Origin: Candidatus Berkelbacteria bacterium
Lineage (GTDB): Bacteria; Patescibacteriota; UBA1384; 2-12-FULL-50-11
Assembly (NCBI GenBank): GCA_024654065.1
Contig: JANLIQ010000026.1
Span: 1-14,174, forward strand
Length of the DNA: 14,174 nucleotides
Direction: 5' to 3'
Shown here: one piece after another, positions 1 through 7,427 of the stretch
How positions within the stretch are numbered: position 1 is the stretch's first letter
Layout: each line of letters opens with the position of its first letter
Notes under the pieces: model-generated
The model's input: the letters and a program-made list of their open reading frames with translations, nothing else
Told to the model about the DNA's origin: nothing
The model's database searches: none
Program-made: the position numbers and the translations under genes

Positions 1-669
1 ACCACGAAGTATCTTACTCAATCCAAGTAAAAGACGAGTTAGTACTGGTAGCGTTGCTCCAGATTCAGTAAAAATGCTCTGTAGAGACGGAATGACAAAA
101 ACAACGATTAAGACTAAAACAGCAATCAACAAGCAGAAAATAACGGCCGGATAGATCATGGCGCCCTTAACCTTGCCCATAAGGTCAGCCTCCTTCTCCT
201 GCTGCTCGGCTAAGTTTAATAACACCTCTGATAGTTGACCTGTTTGCTCCCCAGCCTTGATAACGGCCGTATATACATCAGCAAATACCTTGGGGTGTCG
301 GGTCATAGCCTTAGAAAGGACTGTTCCACCTCTAACTTGCTCAATCAAGTCATGGATGACCTCCCGGAAATATTTGTTTTCGGTTTGACGACCTAAAGAC
401 TCCAGTGCCTTAACAATGGATAACCCGGCCTTAATCATTACGGCGAGCTGACGAGAAAAGATAATTTTCTCTTTAAGAGGAACTTTCTTGCGTTTGAAAT
501 CAAGGCTTAGCAAAGAGTGAGACTTTTCCTCATAGGGGGAGATATGTAGAACTATCAGACCCTGAGCACGTAAGGTTTTGTTGGCTTGGTTTATATCTTC
601 CGCATGAAGCTCACCTTTTGTAGTTTTAGATTCCCCAGGCTTTTTAGCCTGATATGTATAGATTGGCAT
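1..669 (-). CDS. pilC: Type IV pilus inner-membrane platform protein PilC (3' part outside window)
   Basis: I translated the open frame by hand from the ATG at 669 (complement); 223 codons are visible with no stop before the window edge. The protein begins MPIYTYQAKKPGESKTTKGE, the usual PilC/GspF opening. A T2SSF domain follows from about residue 65, with a segment resembling the family pattern FSRQLAVMIKAGLSIVKALE, and a hydrophobic membrane helix lies near residues 176-198. PilC is the polytopic platform in the cytoplasmic membrane on which the PilB motor acts to add or remove pilin. The start lies one base after the pilB stop, with no clear Shine-Dalgarno, so translation is probably coupled to pilB. 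Family assignment is firm. Whether it serves twitching, attachment or DNA uptake cannot be told from this fragment. Confidence 0.93.
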   Translation of the reverse strand, partial: MPIYTYQAKKPGESKTTKGELHAEDINQANKTLRAQGLIVLHISPYEEKSHSLLSLDFKRKKVPLKEKIIFSRQLAVMIKAGLSIVKALESLGRQTENKYFREVIHDLIEQVRGGTVLSKAMTRHPKVFADVYTAVIKAGEQTGQLSEVLLNLAEQQEKEADLMGKVKGAMIYPAVIFCLLIAVLVLIVVFVIPSLQSIFTESGATLPVLTRLLLGLSKILRG

Positions 670-670
670 C

Positions 671-2563
671 CTAGTCGCGAGCAACGCGCCAGACTTCTTC
701 GATAGTTGTTAGTCCCTGGAAAGCCTTGAGAATTCCGTCCTGCTTCATCGTGATAAGCCCTTCTTGTTTGGCAAGATTCATGATTTCACTGGTACTAGCG
801 TGCTTAAGAGTAAGCTGTTTAATAGGTTCGGACATATTAAGAATTTCATAAATTCCAATTCGGCCAGTGTAGCCACTATTACCGCAAGCATCACAACCTT
901 TCCCAGCATAAAACTTATTACTTTTTTTTGCGGTAGACTTCTCTGGTTCAGGTAGAGCATCAATCTCGGTTTTAACAGTCTCTACGTCCTCGGGCTTAAC
1001 AGGAGCTTCTTGACGGCATTTATCACAAATCTTGCGACACAAACGCTGACCGACCACGGCATTAAGAGATGAAGTGATCAGAAATGGTTCAATACCCATG
1101 TCTAACAATCGGGGGATAGCGCCACCAGAGTCATTCGTGTGTAAGGTAGAGAGCACTATATGGCCAGTTAGGGCAGCATTAATAGCAATATCTGCTGTCT
1201 CTCGGTCTCGGATTTCTCCTACCATTACTACGTCTGGGTCTTGCCGAAGAATTGAACGAAGACCAGAAGCAAAGGTAAAGTCAATCTTGGCATTAACCTG
1301 ACTTTGGTTTACTTGAGGCATCCGGTACTCAACCGGATCTTCCATGGTGATGATGTTAATATCATCAGATTTAATTTTGTTAATTATTGCGTATAAAGTG
1401 GTAGATTTACCGGAGCCAGTTGGACCAGTAACGAGTATCATGCCGTGGGCCTTTTTAACATTGTCGTTTATGGAGGCTAAATTACGGCCTTGAATTCCCT
1501 GATCTTCAAAGCTCATCACACCCTTGGAATGCATTAAGACACGGGCGACAACCTTCTCGCCGTTAACAGTTGGTAACGTTGAGATACGAAAATCTACTTT
1601 ATCGCCATCTAGCATAATTTGGATTCGACCATCCTGAGGTAGGCGAGTTTCATCAATTTTCATATTAGAAAGAATCTTTACTCGTGAGACGATTCCGGCC
1701 TGGACTTGCTTAGGCAGAGTTAGAACCTTACGAAGAACACCGTCTACTCTGAAACGAACCTGGACCTCCTCTTCGAGTGGCTCGATATGGATATCTGAGG
1801 CTTTTTCACGAACAGATCTTTTTAGAAGTGAGGCAACGATCTTTGCCGCTGGGGAGGTCTCAGTAATCTCCTCATCATCTTTCTTCTCTGCCTCTTCCTT
1901 TTTCTCATCCACAGTCTCTAACTCTTCGCTAGACTCCACTAACTCATTTAAGTCAGATTGAAGTGAGGTGTACTGATCAAGTATGTGATTAACATCATCT
2001 TGAGTAGTAATAAAAGGCTTAACAATCTTACCGGAGGCCTTACGAAGGGCGCTAAACGCTTCTTCGTTTTCCGGGTCCGTCATACCAACGAATAACGTCT
2101 TACCTTCGAGAGCAAACGGCACTGCTTGGTACTTACGAGCCAACACCTCTGGTATTTGGGCAAGAATTTCCTTGGGAATTGTCTTACCCGTTAGCTCAAT
2201 AAACTGAACATCAGAAGCCCGGTTCTGTAACGAGCCAGTTCTAAAGTTTTGTTGGACATTCGCTTCGGCTACTTCGGTTGGTTGGCCGACCAATGGCTTC
2301 AATTTATCGTCAACCGTAAAATCTGGCGTTGTCGTTGCCGACAAAGTAATATTTTGTTTTTTGCCATTTAAATTGGTTTGAACTTTACGAGCAGGAAGAC
2401 GTAAAAGTTTAAACTCACCAAAACCTGGCAGCTCTACTTTATCTCCCTCAGCTAAACACTCACCAATAATATCTGTCGCACCTTTTAGGTATGCACGAGC
2501 TCGAAAAGGTGGTTGCCCGCTTTTCTTGGCTAAAATTTTCACCACATCGTTAGTAACAGCCAT
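671..2563 (-). CDS. pilB: Type IV pilus assembly ATPase PilB with N-terminal HU/IHF-like domain
   Basis: A 630-residue cytoplasmic hexameric ATPase that powers pilus extension through PilC. From the chosen start, residues 1-95 are HU/IHF-like and 115-200 resemble the MshEN/T2SSE N-terminal domain. An acidic Glu/Lys/Asp-rich linker covers 200-235, and the GspE/PilB motor covers 240-630. Visible motifs are Walker A GPTGSGKST (380-388), Walker B DPDVVMVGEIRD (442-453), the His box LTGHIVLSTLHT (465-476), and a metal-binding cysteine set C509, C513, C516, C557, C560. An in-frame ATG lies upstream at 2629, but the ATG at 2563 has AAGGAGGG just before it and begins exactly at the HU-like fold, so I prefer it. 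pilC follows after one base. The N-terminal HU-like domain is the odd part; the rest is standard. Confidence 0.95.
   Translation of the reverse strand: MAVTNDVVKILAKKSGQPPFRARAYLKGATDIIGECLAEGDKVELPGFGEFKLLRLPARKVQTNLNGKKQNITLSATTTPDFTVDDKLKPLVGQPTEVAEANVQQNFRTGSLQNRASDVQFIELTGKTIPKEILAQIPEVLARKYQAVPFALEGKTLFVGMTDPENEEAFSALRKASGKIVKPFITTQDDVNHILDQYTSLQSDLNELVESSEELETVDEKKEEAEKKDDEEITETSPAAKIVASLLKRSVREKASDIHIEPLEEEVQVRFRVDGVLRKVLTLPKQVQAGIVSRVKILSNMKIDETRLPQDGRIQIMLDGDKVDFRISTLPTVNGEKVVARVLMHSKGVMSFEDQGIQGRNLASINDNVKKAHGMILVTGPTGSGKSTTLYAIINKIKSDDINIITMEDPVEYRMPQVNQSQVNAKIDFTFASGLRSILRQDPDVVMVGEIRDRETADIAINAALTGHIVLSTLHTNDSGGAIPRLLDMGIEPFLITSSLNAVVGQRLCRKICDKCRQEAPVKPEDVETVKTEIDALPEPEKSTAKKSNKFYAGKGCDACGNSGYTGRIGIYEILNMSEPIKQLTLKHASTSEIMNLAKQEGLITMKQDGILKAFQGLTTIEEVWRVARD
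2279..2563 (-). other. HU/IHF-like domain at the N-terminus of PilB
   Basis: Residues 1-95 of PilB follow the HU family layout. There are two helices (NDVVKILAKKSGQ, then a second helix ending GECLAEG), the hallmark turn GDKVELPGFGEFKLL (40-54), a basic stretch LPARK, a short NGKKQNI arm segment, and the closing strand-helix pattern with PDFTVDDKLK (80-89). The arm region lacks the conserved Arg-Asn-Pro tip of canonical HU, so DNA bending by intercalation may be lost. The frame is continuous with the PilB motor, with no stop or shift. The domain could bind DNA, or it could be a recruited protein-interaction fold. Confidence 0.85.
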
Positions 2564-2565
2564 TT

Positions 2566-2573
2566 CCCTCCTT
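2566..2573 (-). promoter_or_regulatory. Shine-Dalgarno of pilB
   Basis: On the complement AAGGAGGG stands two bases before the ATG at 2563. The spacing is tight, but this is the best ribosome-binding site on this side of the divergent gap. It decides the start in favour of the HU-like domain beginning at that ATG and not at the in-frame ATG at 2629. Confidence 0.75.
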
Positions 2574-2637
2574 GACCATAGATTTATCGTAGCAGGGAAA
2601 GGTTTGTTATGAAACAAGACTACTGGCAAATCACCCT

Positions 2638-2669
2638 TTGATATTTACTGGTAATTTTGGCAGTATCAA
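2638..2669 (+). promoter_or_regulatory. Possible promoter of dnaX-dnaB
   Basis: A -10-like TATCAA (2664-2669, four of six matches) ends 6 nt before the dnaX ATG, which would put the transcription start at or next to the start codon. A TTGATA lies upstream at 2638-2643, but its 20-bp spacing from TATCAA is too long for a standard promoter, so only the -10 is worth weight. The 2564-2675 gap is divergent and must also hold the pilB promoter, which I could not place with confidence. Confidence 0.35.
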
Positions 2670-2675
2670 GACACG

Positions 2676-4133
2676 ATGTCTTCCTTATACAGAAAGTACC
2701 GACCGAACCAATTTTCCGAGCTTGTAGGGCAGGATCATATCCGTGGCTCGATTGAAGCCATGCTTAAAAGCAACCAGATCGGTCATGCGTATCTTTTTTC
2801 TGGACCAAGAGGAACTGGAAAAACAACTCTTGCTCGATTACTTGCCCGAGCTGTTAATTGCGTTGGAAAAAAGAAAGGTGTTGAGGCTTGCGGCGTATGT
2901 GAGATTTGTCTAGAGATCCAAAACGGCCAGTCAGTTGATGTGATGGAGATCGACGCCGCTAGTAATCGTGGCATTGATGATATCCGAGAACTTAGAGAAA
3001 AAATCACTTTTGCTCCAACACGTTCCAAATACCGAGTTTATATCATCGATGAAGTTCATATGCTTTCAAAAGATGCCTTTAACGCTCTTTTGAAGACCTT
3101 AGAAGAACCACCAGCTCATGCAATTTTTATTCTTGCGACAACAGAATTGCATAAAGTTCCAGAAACAATTATCTCTCGTTGTTTGAGGTACCAGTTTCAC
3201 CGAGCGACCCCGGACAAAATCGTAAGCATTCTCAAAGAAATAGCAGTTAAAGAGGGGATAAAGCTAGAAGATGACGCTGCCCAATTACTAGCAGAAAGAG
3301 CCGAAGGATCGTACAGAGATGCCTTGAGTTTACTGGGTAACGTTAGTGGCGAAAAGGATCTGAATGCCGCTAACTTACGAGTGCTTATTGGTTTGCCGAG
3401 CGCGGAAGTTGTAAGTCAACTACTCTCGGCCGTTGCAAACGGAAAACCTCAAGTTGTTGCAAGTTTACTTAAAGGATTTGTTCAAGAAGGATTGGATGTT
3501 GGAGTACTAGTACGCTCCATGGCAAACAGCTGTCGAGAACAAATTTTCAGCTCCCAGGGCGCTGATGTTGGAGTAGCGGCACCGTTACTAGAAGAATTAC
3601 TGGTCGCCCTGGCTAAAGCACGACAATCAATTGATGCTACTTCATTGCTTTGCGCAAGCCTAATTTCTGCAAGCTTGGCACGTGTTAGTACCGGGTCTCA
3701 GGAGGCGTCCTTGGTAGTAACTAACGAACCTTCCAGTAGTTCAGTTACCGATCTAAGCGAAAAAGAATTACCTTCAGCACCCGCAGTGGATACCGTTAGT
3801 GCAACGCCTGTTAAAGTGGACGACACCGGAGCATTCTGGCCAAGCTTTCTCGCCGCTGTACACGAAAAAAATCATGCATTATATGCCGTAGTTAGTTCAG
3901 CTAATTTTGAGGGGCTGACCGATGATAAACTAATTATTGCCGTAAAATTTAGGTTCTACTCGGAGCGCCTCTTTGAACCGAAAAACAGAAATCTAATTGA
4001 AACAATTGCTAGTTCCATTACTGGTCGTAAATTAGTTTTGGAATGCCTTGTTAAAGCCGACCTTGACTCCGGAACTAATAAAGAAGAAGACTTACTAAGC
4101 ACGGTCGTCGAAGTATTTGAAATTAACGAGTAA
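2676..4133 (+). CDS. dnaX: DNA polymerase III subunit gamma/tau (DnaX)
   Basis: A 485-residue AAA+ clamp-loader subunit that loads the sliding clamp and, in its tau form, tethers polymerase and helicase at the fork. It opens MSSLYRKYRP, the classic DnaX start. Walker A GPRGTGKT is at 43-50, a zinc-binding cysteine set at C62, C72, C75 and C78, Walker B IIDEVH at 123-128, sensor 1 ATTE at 154-157 and the SRC arginine-finger motif at 167-169. A Ser/Thr/Val-rich linker spans about 340-385, and a C-terminal domain of the tau type follows (about 386-460). No Shine-Dalgarno is visible, and the start may be leaderless. dnaB follows 2 bp after the stop, so they form a replication operon. The usual partners ebfC and recR do not follow. 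The protein is shorter than E. coli tau (643 residues) but complete in layout. Confidence 0.97.
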   Translation: MSSLYRKYRPNQFSELVGQDHIRGSIEAMLKSNQIGHAYLFSGPRGTGKTTLARLLARAVNCVGKKKGVEACGVCEICLEIQNGQSVDVMEIDAASNRGIDDIRELREKITFAPTRSKYRVYIIDEVHMLSKDAFNALLKTLEEPPAHAIFILATTELHKVPETIISRCLRYQFHRATPDKIVSILKEIAVKEGIKLEDDAAQLLAERAEGSYRDALSLLGNVSGEKDLNAANLRVLIGLPSAEVVSQLLSAVANGKPQVVASLLKGFVQEGLDVGVLVRSMANSCREQIFSSQGADVGVAAPLLEELLVALAKARQSIDATSLLCASLISASLARVSTGSQEASLVVTNEPSSSSVTDLSEKELPSAPAVDTVSATPVKVDDTGAFWPSFLAAVHEKNHALYAVVSSANFEGLTDDKLIIAVKFRFYSERLFEPKNRNLIETIASSITGRKLVLECLVKADLDSGTNKEEDLLSTVVEVFEINE

Positions 4134-4135
4134 CA

Positions 4136-7100
4136 ATGGCAGATAAAAATATTGGTAAATTACCACCTCAAAATTTAGAAGCTGAATCCGCTGTACTGGG
4201 CGCGGTTTTAGTTAACAAAGAAGCGATGGATAAAGTCGCCGATATTCTAATTTCCGAAGATTTTTACAGTCAGGCTAACCAAACCATCTTCCGGGCGGTA
4301 CTGCGATTGTACGAGAAACGCTCACCAATAGATTTAGTCACCCTAACCAACGAGTTAGAAGGAGTTAAAGAACTTGATCAAATTGGTGGTCCTGCTTACT
4401 TAGCGGACTTGGTAAACTCAGTTCCAACAGCACTGCACGTTATTCATTACGCCGAAATCGTTGGCCAGAAATCTGTTTTAAGACGAATTCTTAATGCTGG
4501 GCAAAAAATTGCCGAACTAGGTTACGACGAAGACAAGGAGGTCCAGATTATTATGGACGAGGCGGAATCTGCGCTCTTCAATGTTTCGCGCAAAATGGTC
4601 TCTGATAACTTTCTCCCAATTTCAGATATTCTTGCCGCTAGTTTTGACCGTATTGACCGACTCCACCGAGAAAAAGGACTACTACGAGGTGTAACAAGTG
4701 GCTTCAGGGAACTAGATAACAAACTCTCCGGTTTCCAGCCATCAGATTTGATTATTCTTGCTGCTCGACCCTCGATGGGGAAATGTGTCGCTGGCCAAAC
4801 CCAGATTCTGAACCCAGTTACGGGTGCTCTCAAGTCCGCCCGTCAGCTAGTAGAAGCAAAACAAGGCGAGGTTATCACACTCGACAACAAACTACGGTTC
4901 CAGTCGGTCAAACCAAAATGCTTCGTTGCTGATGGTGTTAAGCCAACCTACAAACTGCGTACCAGCGCTGGTCGCGAGATAGAAGCAACCCTTCCACACC
5001 CGTTTTTAACTATCACTGGTTGGAAGCATCTAATCGAGTTGAAGGTGGGCGATCGAGTAGCAACCTCCAAAGAACTACCATTTTTTGGTCGCCAAAAGCT
5101 ACCAAAGCATCAGATAAAAGCACTGGCATACTTTATCGCTGACGGATCGCTAGACCAAGCAACGCCAAGATTCACCAATGTTAACCCGGCAATTATCGCT
5201 GACTTCCAAGAAAGTATGGAGAAATTTGGAGCCAGCGTGCGGGTCCGTCGTCAAGACTCTCAGGGCACAAGAGCACCCAGTTTCTCGGCAGTTGTTGATG
5301 GTGAGATCTATCGCCAAGCCAGGGTGCTCTGGTCAGGAAAGTTCCGCACCTATTTCGCTCGTCACGACCAAGCAATCCGCCAAGCCTTACGTCAGCTAGG
5401 TCTGTCTGTGACCAATATCTATGCCTGGCAGAACGCTACTGCCCAACCGGGCTCGATTGTTACCAACCGACTAAGTAAGATCCTGGTGGACTTTCCCCGA
5501 CCGGACTTTTTCCATCGAGCCAATCCGGTCACAGAGTTCCTAACGAACCATCGTCTAATCGGTGCAACGGCTGCGACTAAAGTACTGCCTGAAGCAATAT
5601 TTACCTTACCCAAAAAACAGCTTGCCCTCTTTCTGAATCGACTTTTCAGTTGTGACGGCACTGCCTATGTTGCAAACTCTGGGGGAAAGCCATTTCCAGT
5701 GATCGCTTACGCTAGTATCTCCGAGCTGCTTATTAAGCAGGTTCAACATCTATTGACCCGTTTTGGGATAGTGAGCACGATCCGTCGGAAGAAGTCTCGA
5801 CTCAAAGGAAAAGTCTTCCCCAGTTTTGAATTAGAGATCCACGGCCGAAGTGATCTACTAAAGTATTGCGATCAGATAGGCATTTTTGGCAAAGAAATGG
5901 CCGTAGCTAAAGTGCGTTTGGAAGTGGTAAAACATCGTTCTGGTTTCACCAAAGATTCGCTGCCAGTAGAGGTCTGGCAAATAATTGATCACTATCGAGC
6001 TAATCGTTCTTGGCGAAGTATCGCGATCGAGATGGGACTACCGGAATCTCACAATTTTCACCCTTATAAACGCCAGCCATTGCGGGAAACTGTCGGACGG
6101 TTTGCAAAAGTGTTCAAGTCCCAAGAGTTAGAGCGGCTCTGTGATAGCAGTATTTACTGGGATCGAGTTGTCTCTATTGAACCAGCTGGAATGCAAGCAG
6201 TCTATGATTTGACAATTTCCGATACTCACAATTTCGTTGCTAACGATTTTGTTGTTCACAATACAACGCTCGCTCTTAATTTTGCCCTTAATGCTGCCGT
6301 TAAGGCTAAGGTACCTGTTGGATTCTTTTCGATGGAGCAGTCCCGGGAACAAATTGTCGACAGACTGCTCTGTGCCCAAGCGATGGTAGATGGTTGGAAG
6401 CTACGTACCGGAAACTTGAGCGAAAGCGACTTTCCAGCCATTGGTATGGCTATGGGAACTCTAGCTGAAGCCCCAATTTTTATTGATGATTCGCCGATTC
6501 TGACACCGATTGAAATCCGGACTCGGGCTCGTAGATTGCAAGCAGAAAACAAACTCGGCTTGATAGTTGTCGACTACCTACAGCTATTAGCAACCCAACG
6601 CGGTTATGGTAGTGACAACAGAGTTCAGGAAGTCTCGGAAATTTCTCGATCACTGAAAGCGATTGCTCGTGAGCTTAATGTGCCCGTAATCGCCCTATCT
6701 CAGTTGAACCGATCCGTGGAAAGCCGGGAGAAGAAAATGCCTCAGCTTTCGGACCTGCGAGATTCTGGTTGTTTGGCTGGCGATACACTAATCGTTCGGG
6801 CTGATACCGGCGAAAAAGTGACAATGAGTGAACTGGCTAGACGCTCCAACCAATCACCGATCCCAGTTTTCTCACTCGATGAAAATTATCGCTTAGTATC
6901 CCGACCACTGACCAAAGCATTTTCAAGCGGTCGCAAAAAAGTCTTCGAACTTAAAACTCGTTCAGGCCGTTCGATTAAGGCTTCTGCTAATCATCCCTTC
7001 CGCAAAATTGACGGCTGGCACAGATTGGATAGCCTGGCCATTGGTGACAGAATCGCAACCGTGACCAAATCCGAGATTTATTGGGATGAGATAGTTTCGA

Positions 7101-7384
7101 TAGCCTTAATTGGTGTCGAAGAGGTATATGACGCAACGGTGCCGGGAACTCATAATTTTGTCGCTAACGACATTATTGTACATAATTCGATTGAGCAGGA
7201 TGCGGATGTTGTAATGTTTATGTATCGCGAGGATTACTACGATAAAGACACTGAACGTAAGGGGGTGACTGACATTCTCATCCGCAAGCATCGTAACGGT
7301 CCGATTGGGGAAGTAGAACTTCACTTTAAAGCCGAGCACGCCCGCTTCTACGACATCGACCGGAAAAAAATCCAGGCAAAATAA
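4136..7384 (+). CDS. dnaB: Replicative DNA helicase DnaB precursor with two inteins
   Basis: The hexameric 5'-3' helicase that unwinds DNA ahead of the replisome. The 1082-residue precursor contains three extein parts: residues 1-216, 710-878 and 1018-1082. Together they make 450 residues, the normal DnaB size. The first part has the DnaB N-terminal domain (PPQNLEAESAVLGAVL near residue 10) and the start of the RecA-like domain, ending in RPSMGK of the P-loop. The second resumes with TTLALN and carries Walker B VVDYLQLL (Asp at about 813), ending DLRDSG. The third begins SIEQDADVV and contains the RKHRNG arginine-finger region. Each intein starts with Cys and ends His-Asn, followed by Thr or Ser as the extein nucleophile. 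Without splicing of the first intein the ATP site is split, so the precursor should be inactive. It is co-transcribed with dnaX. Confidence 0.97.
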   Translation: MADKNIGKLPPQNLEAESAVLGAVLVNKEAMDKVADILISEDFYSQANQTIFRAVLRLYEKRSPIDLVTLTNELEGVKELDQIGGPAYLADLVNSVPTALHVIHYAEIVGQKSVLRRILNAGQKIAELGYDEDKEVQIIMDEAESALFNVSRKMVSDNFLPISDILAASFDRIDRLHREKGLLRGVTSGFRELDNKLSGFQPSDLIILAARPSMGKCVAGQTQILNPVTGALKSARQLVEAKQGEVITLDNKLRFQSVKPKCFVADGVKPTYKLRTSAGREIEATLPHPFLTITGWKHLIELKVGDRVATSKELPFFGRQKLPKHQIKALAYFIADGSLDQATPRFTNVNPAIIADFQESMEKFGASVRVRRQDSQGTRAPSFSAVVDGEIYRQARVLWSGKFRTYFARHDQAIRQALRQLGLSVTNIYAWQNATAQPGSIVTNRLSKILVDFPRPDFFHRANPVTEFLTNHRLIGATAATKVLPEAIFTLPKKQLALFLNRLFSCDGTAYVANSGGKPFPVIAYASISELLIKQVQHLLTRFGIVSTIRRKKSRLKGKVFPSFELEIHGRSDLLKYCDQIGIFGKEMAVAKVRLEVVKHRSGFTKDSLPVEVWQIIDHYRANRSWRSIAIEMGLPESHNFHPYKRQPLRETVGRFAKVFKSQELERLCDSSIYWDRVVSIEPAGMQAVYDLTISDTHNFVANDFVVHNTTLALNFALNAAVKAKVPVGFFSMEQSREQIVDRLLCAQAMVDGWKLRTGNLSESDFPAIGMAMGTLAEAPIFIDDSPILTPIEIRTRARRLQAENKLGLIVVDYLQLLATQRGYGSDNRVQEVSEISRSLKAIARELNVPVIALSQLNRSVESREKKMPQLSDLRDSGCLAGDTLIVRADTGEKVTMSELARRSNQSPIPVFSLDENYRLVSRPLTKAFSSGRKKVFELKTRSGRSIKASANHPFRKIDGWHRLDSLAIGDRIATVTKSEIYWDEIVSIALIGVEEVYDATVPGTHNFVANDIIVHNSIEQDADVVMFMYREDYYDKDTERKGVTDILIRKHRNGPIGEVELHFKAEHARFYDIDRKKIQAK
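4784..6262 (+). other. Intein 1 of DnaB, with LAGLIDADG homing endonuclease
   Basis: A 493-residue intein inserted between Lys and Thr of the P-loop (RPSMGK / TTLALN). It opens CVAGQTQILNPVTG, has the block B TxxH motif (T69, H72 in ATLPHPFLT) and ends THNFVANDFVVHN. The +1 residue is Thr. The central endonuclease carries two LAGLIDADG helices, LAYFIADG (114-121, acid D120) and LFLNRLFSCDG (282-292, acid D291). Both catalytic acids are present, so homing activity is plausible. A region after the endonuclease (about 385-450, with LPVEVWQII and RSWRSIAIEMGLP) looks like a helix-turn-helix DNA-recognition segment. The frame is intact throughout. Confidence 0.95.
6770..7186 (+). other. Intein 2 of DnaB, mini-intein without endonuclease
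   Basis: A 139-residue intein inserted between Gly and Ser of DLRDSG / SIEQDAD. The well-known Synechocystis DnaB intein sits at the same conserved site, as I recall it. It begins CLAGDTLIVRADTG, has block B as SIKASANHPF (Ser replacing the usual Thr at position 72, His at 75) and ends THNFVANDIIVHN. The +1 residue is Ser. Where an endonuclease would lie there is only a short joint (RIATVTKSEIYWDE), so this copy cannot home by itself. The splicing residues all look present. Confidence 0.94.
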
Positions 7385-7386
7385 AG

Positions 7387-7409
7387 CCCGCCAACCAGGA
7401 GTCGGCGGG
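7387..7409 (-). terminator. Intrinsic terminator of the minus-strand orphan gene, at the dnaB 3' end
   Basis: CCCGCC (7387-7392) pairs with GGCGGG (7404-7409) across an 11-nt loop. Read on the complement, the stem is followed by CTTTATTTT, so it suits termination of the gene that ends at 7428. The plus-strand side has no T-tract. It begins 3 nt after the dnaB stop, so the two convergent genes share the hairpin. Confidence 0.6.
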
Positions 7410-7427
7410 ATGTGGTCGGAGTCAGAG

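Noticed and set aside
2564..2629. Upstream pilB start adding 22 residues
   Set aside because: The extra residues do not belong to the HU-like fold, and no Shine-Dalgarno precedes the ATG at 2629, whereas AAGGAGGG precedes the ATG at 2563.
4136..7384. Mobile intron or insertion sequence within dnaB
   Set aside because: The inserted DNA is in frame from end to end with intein splicing blocks at both ends, so protein splicing explains it without any RNA or DNA element.
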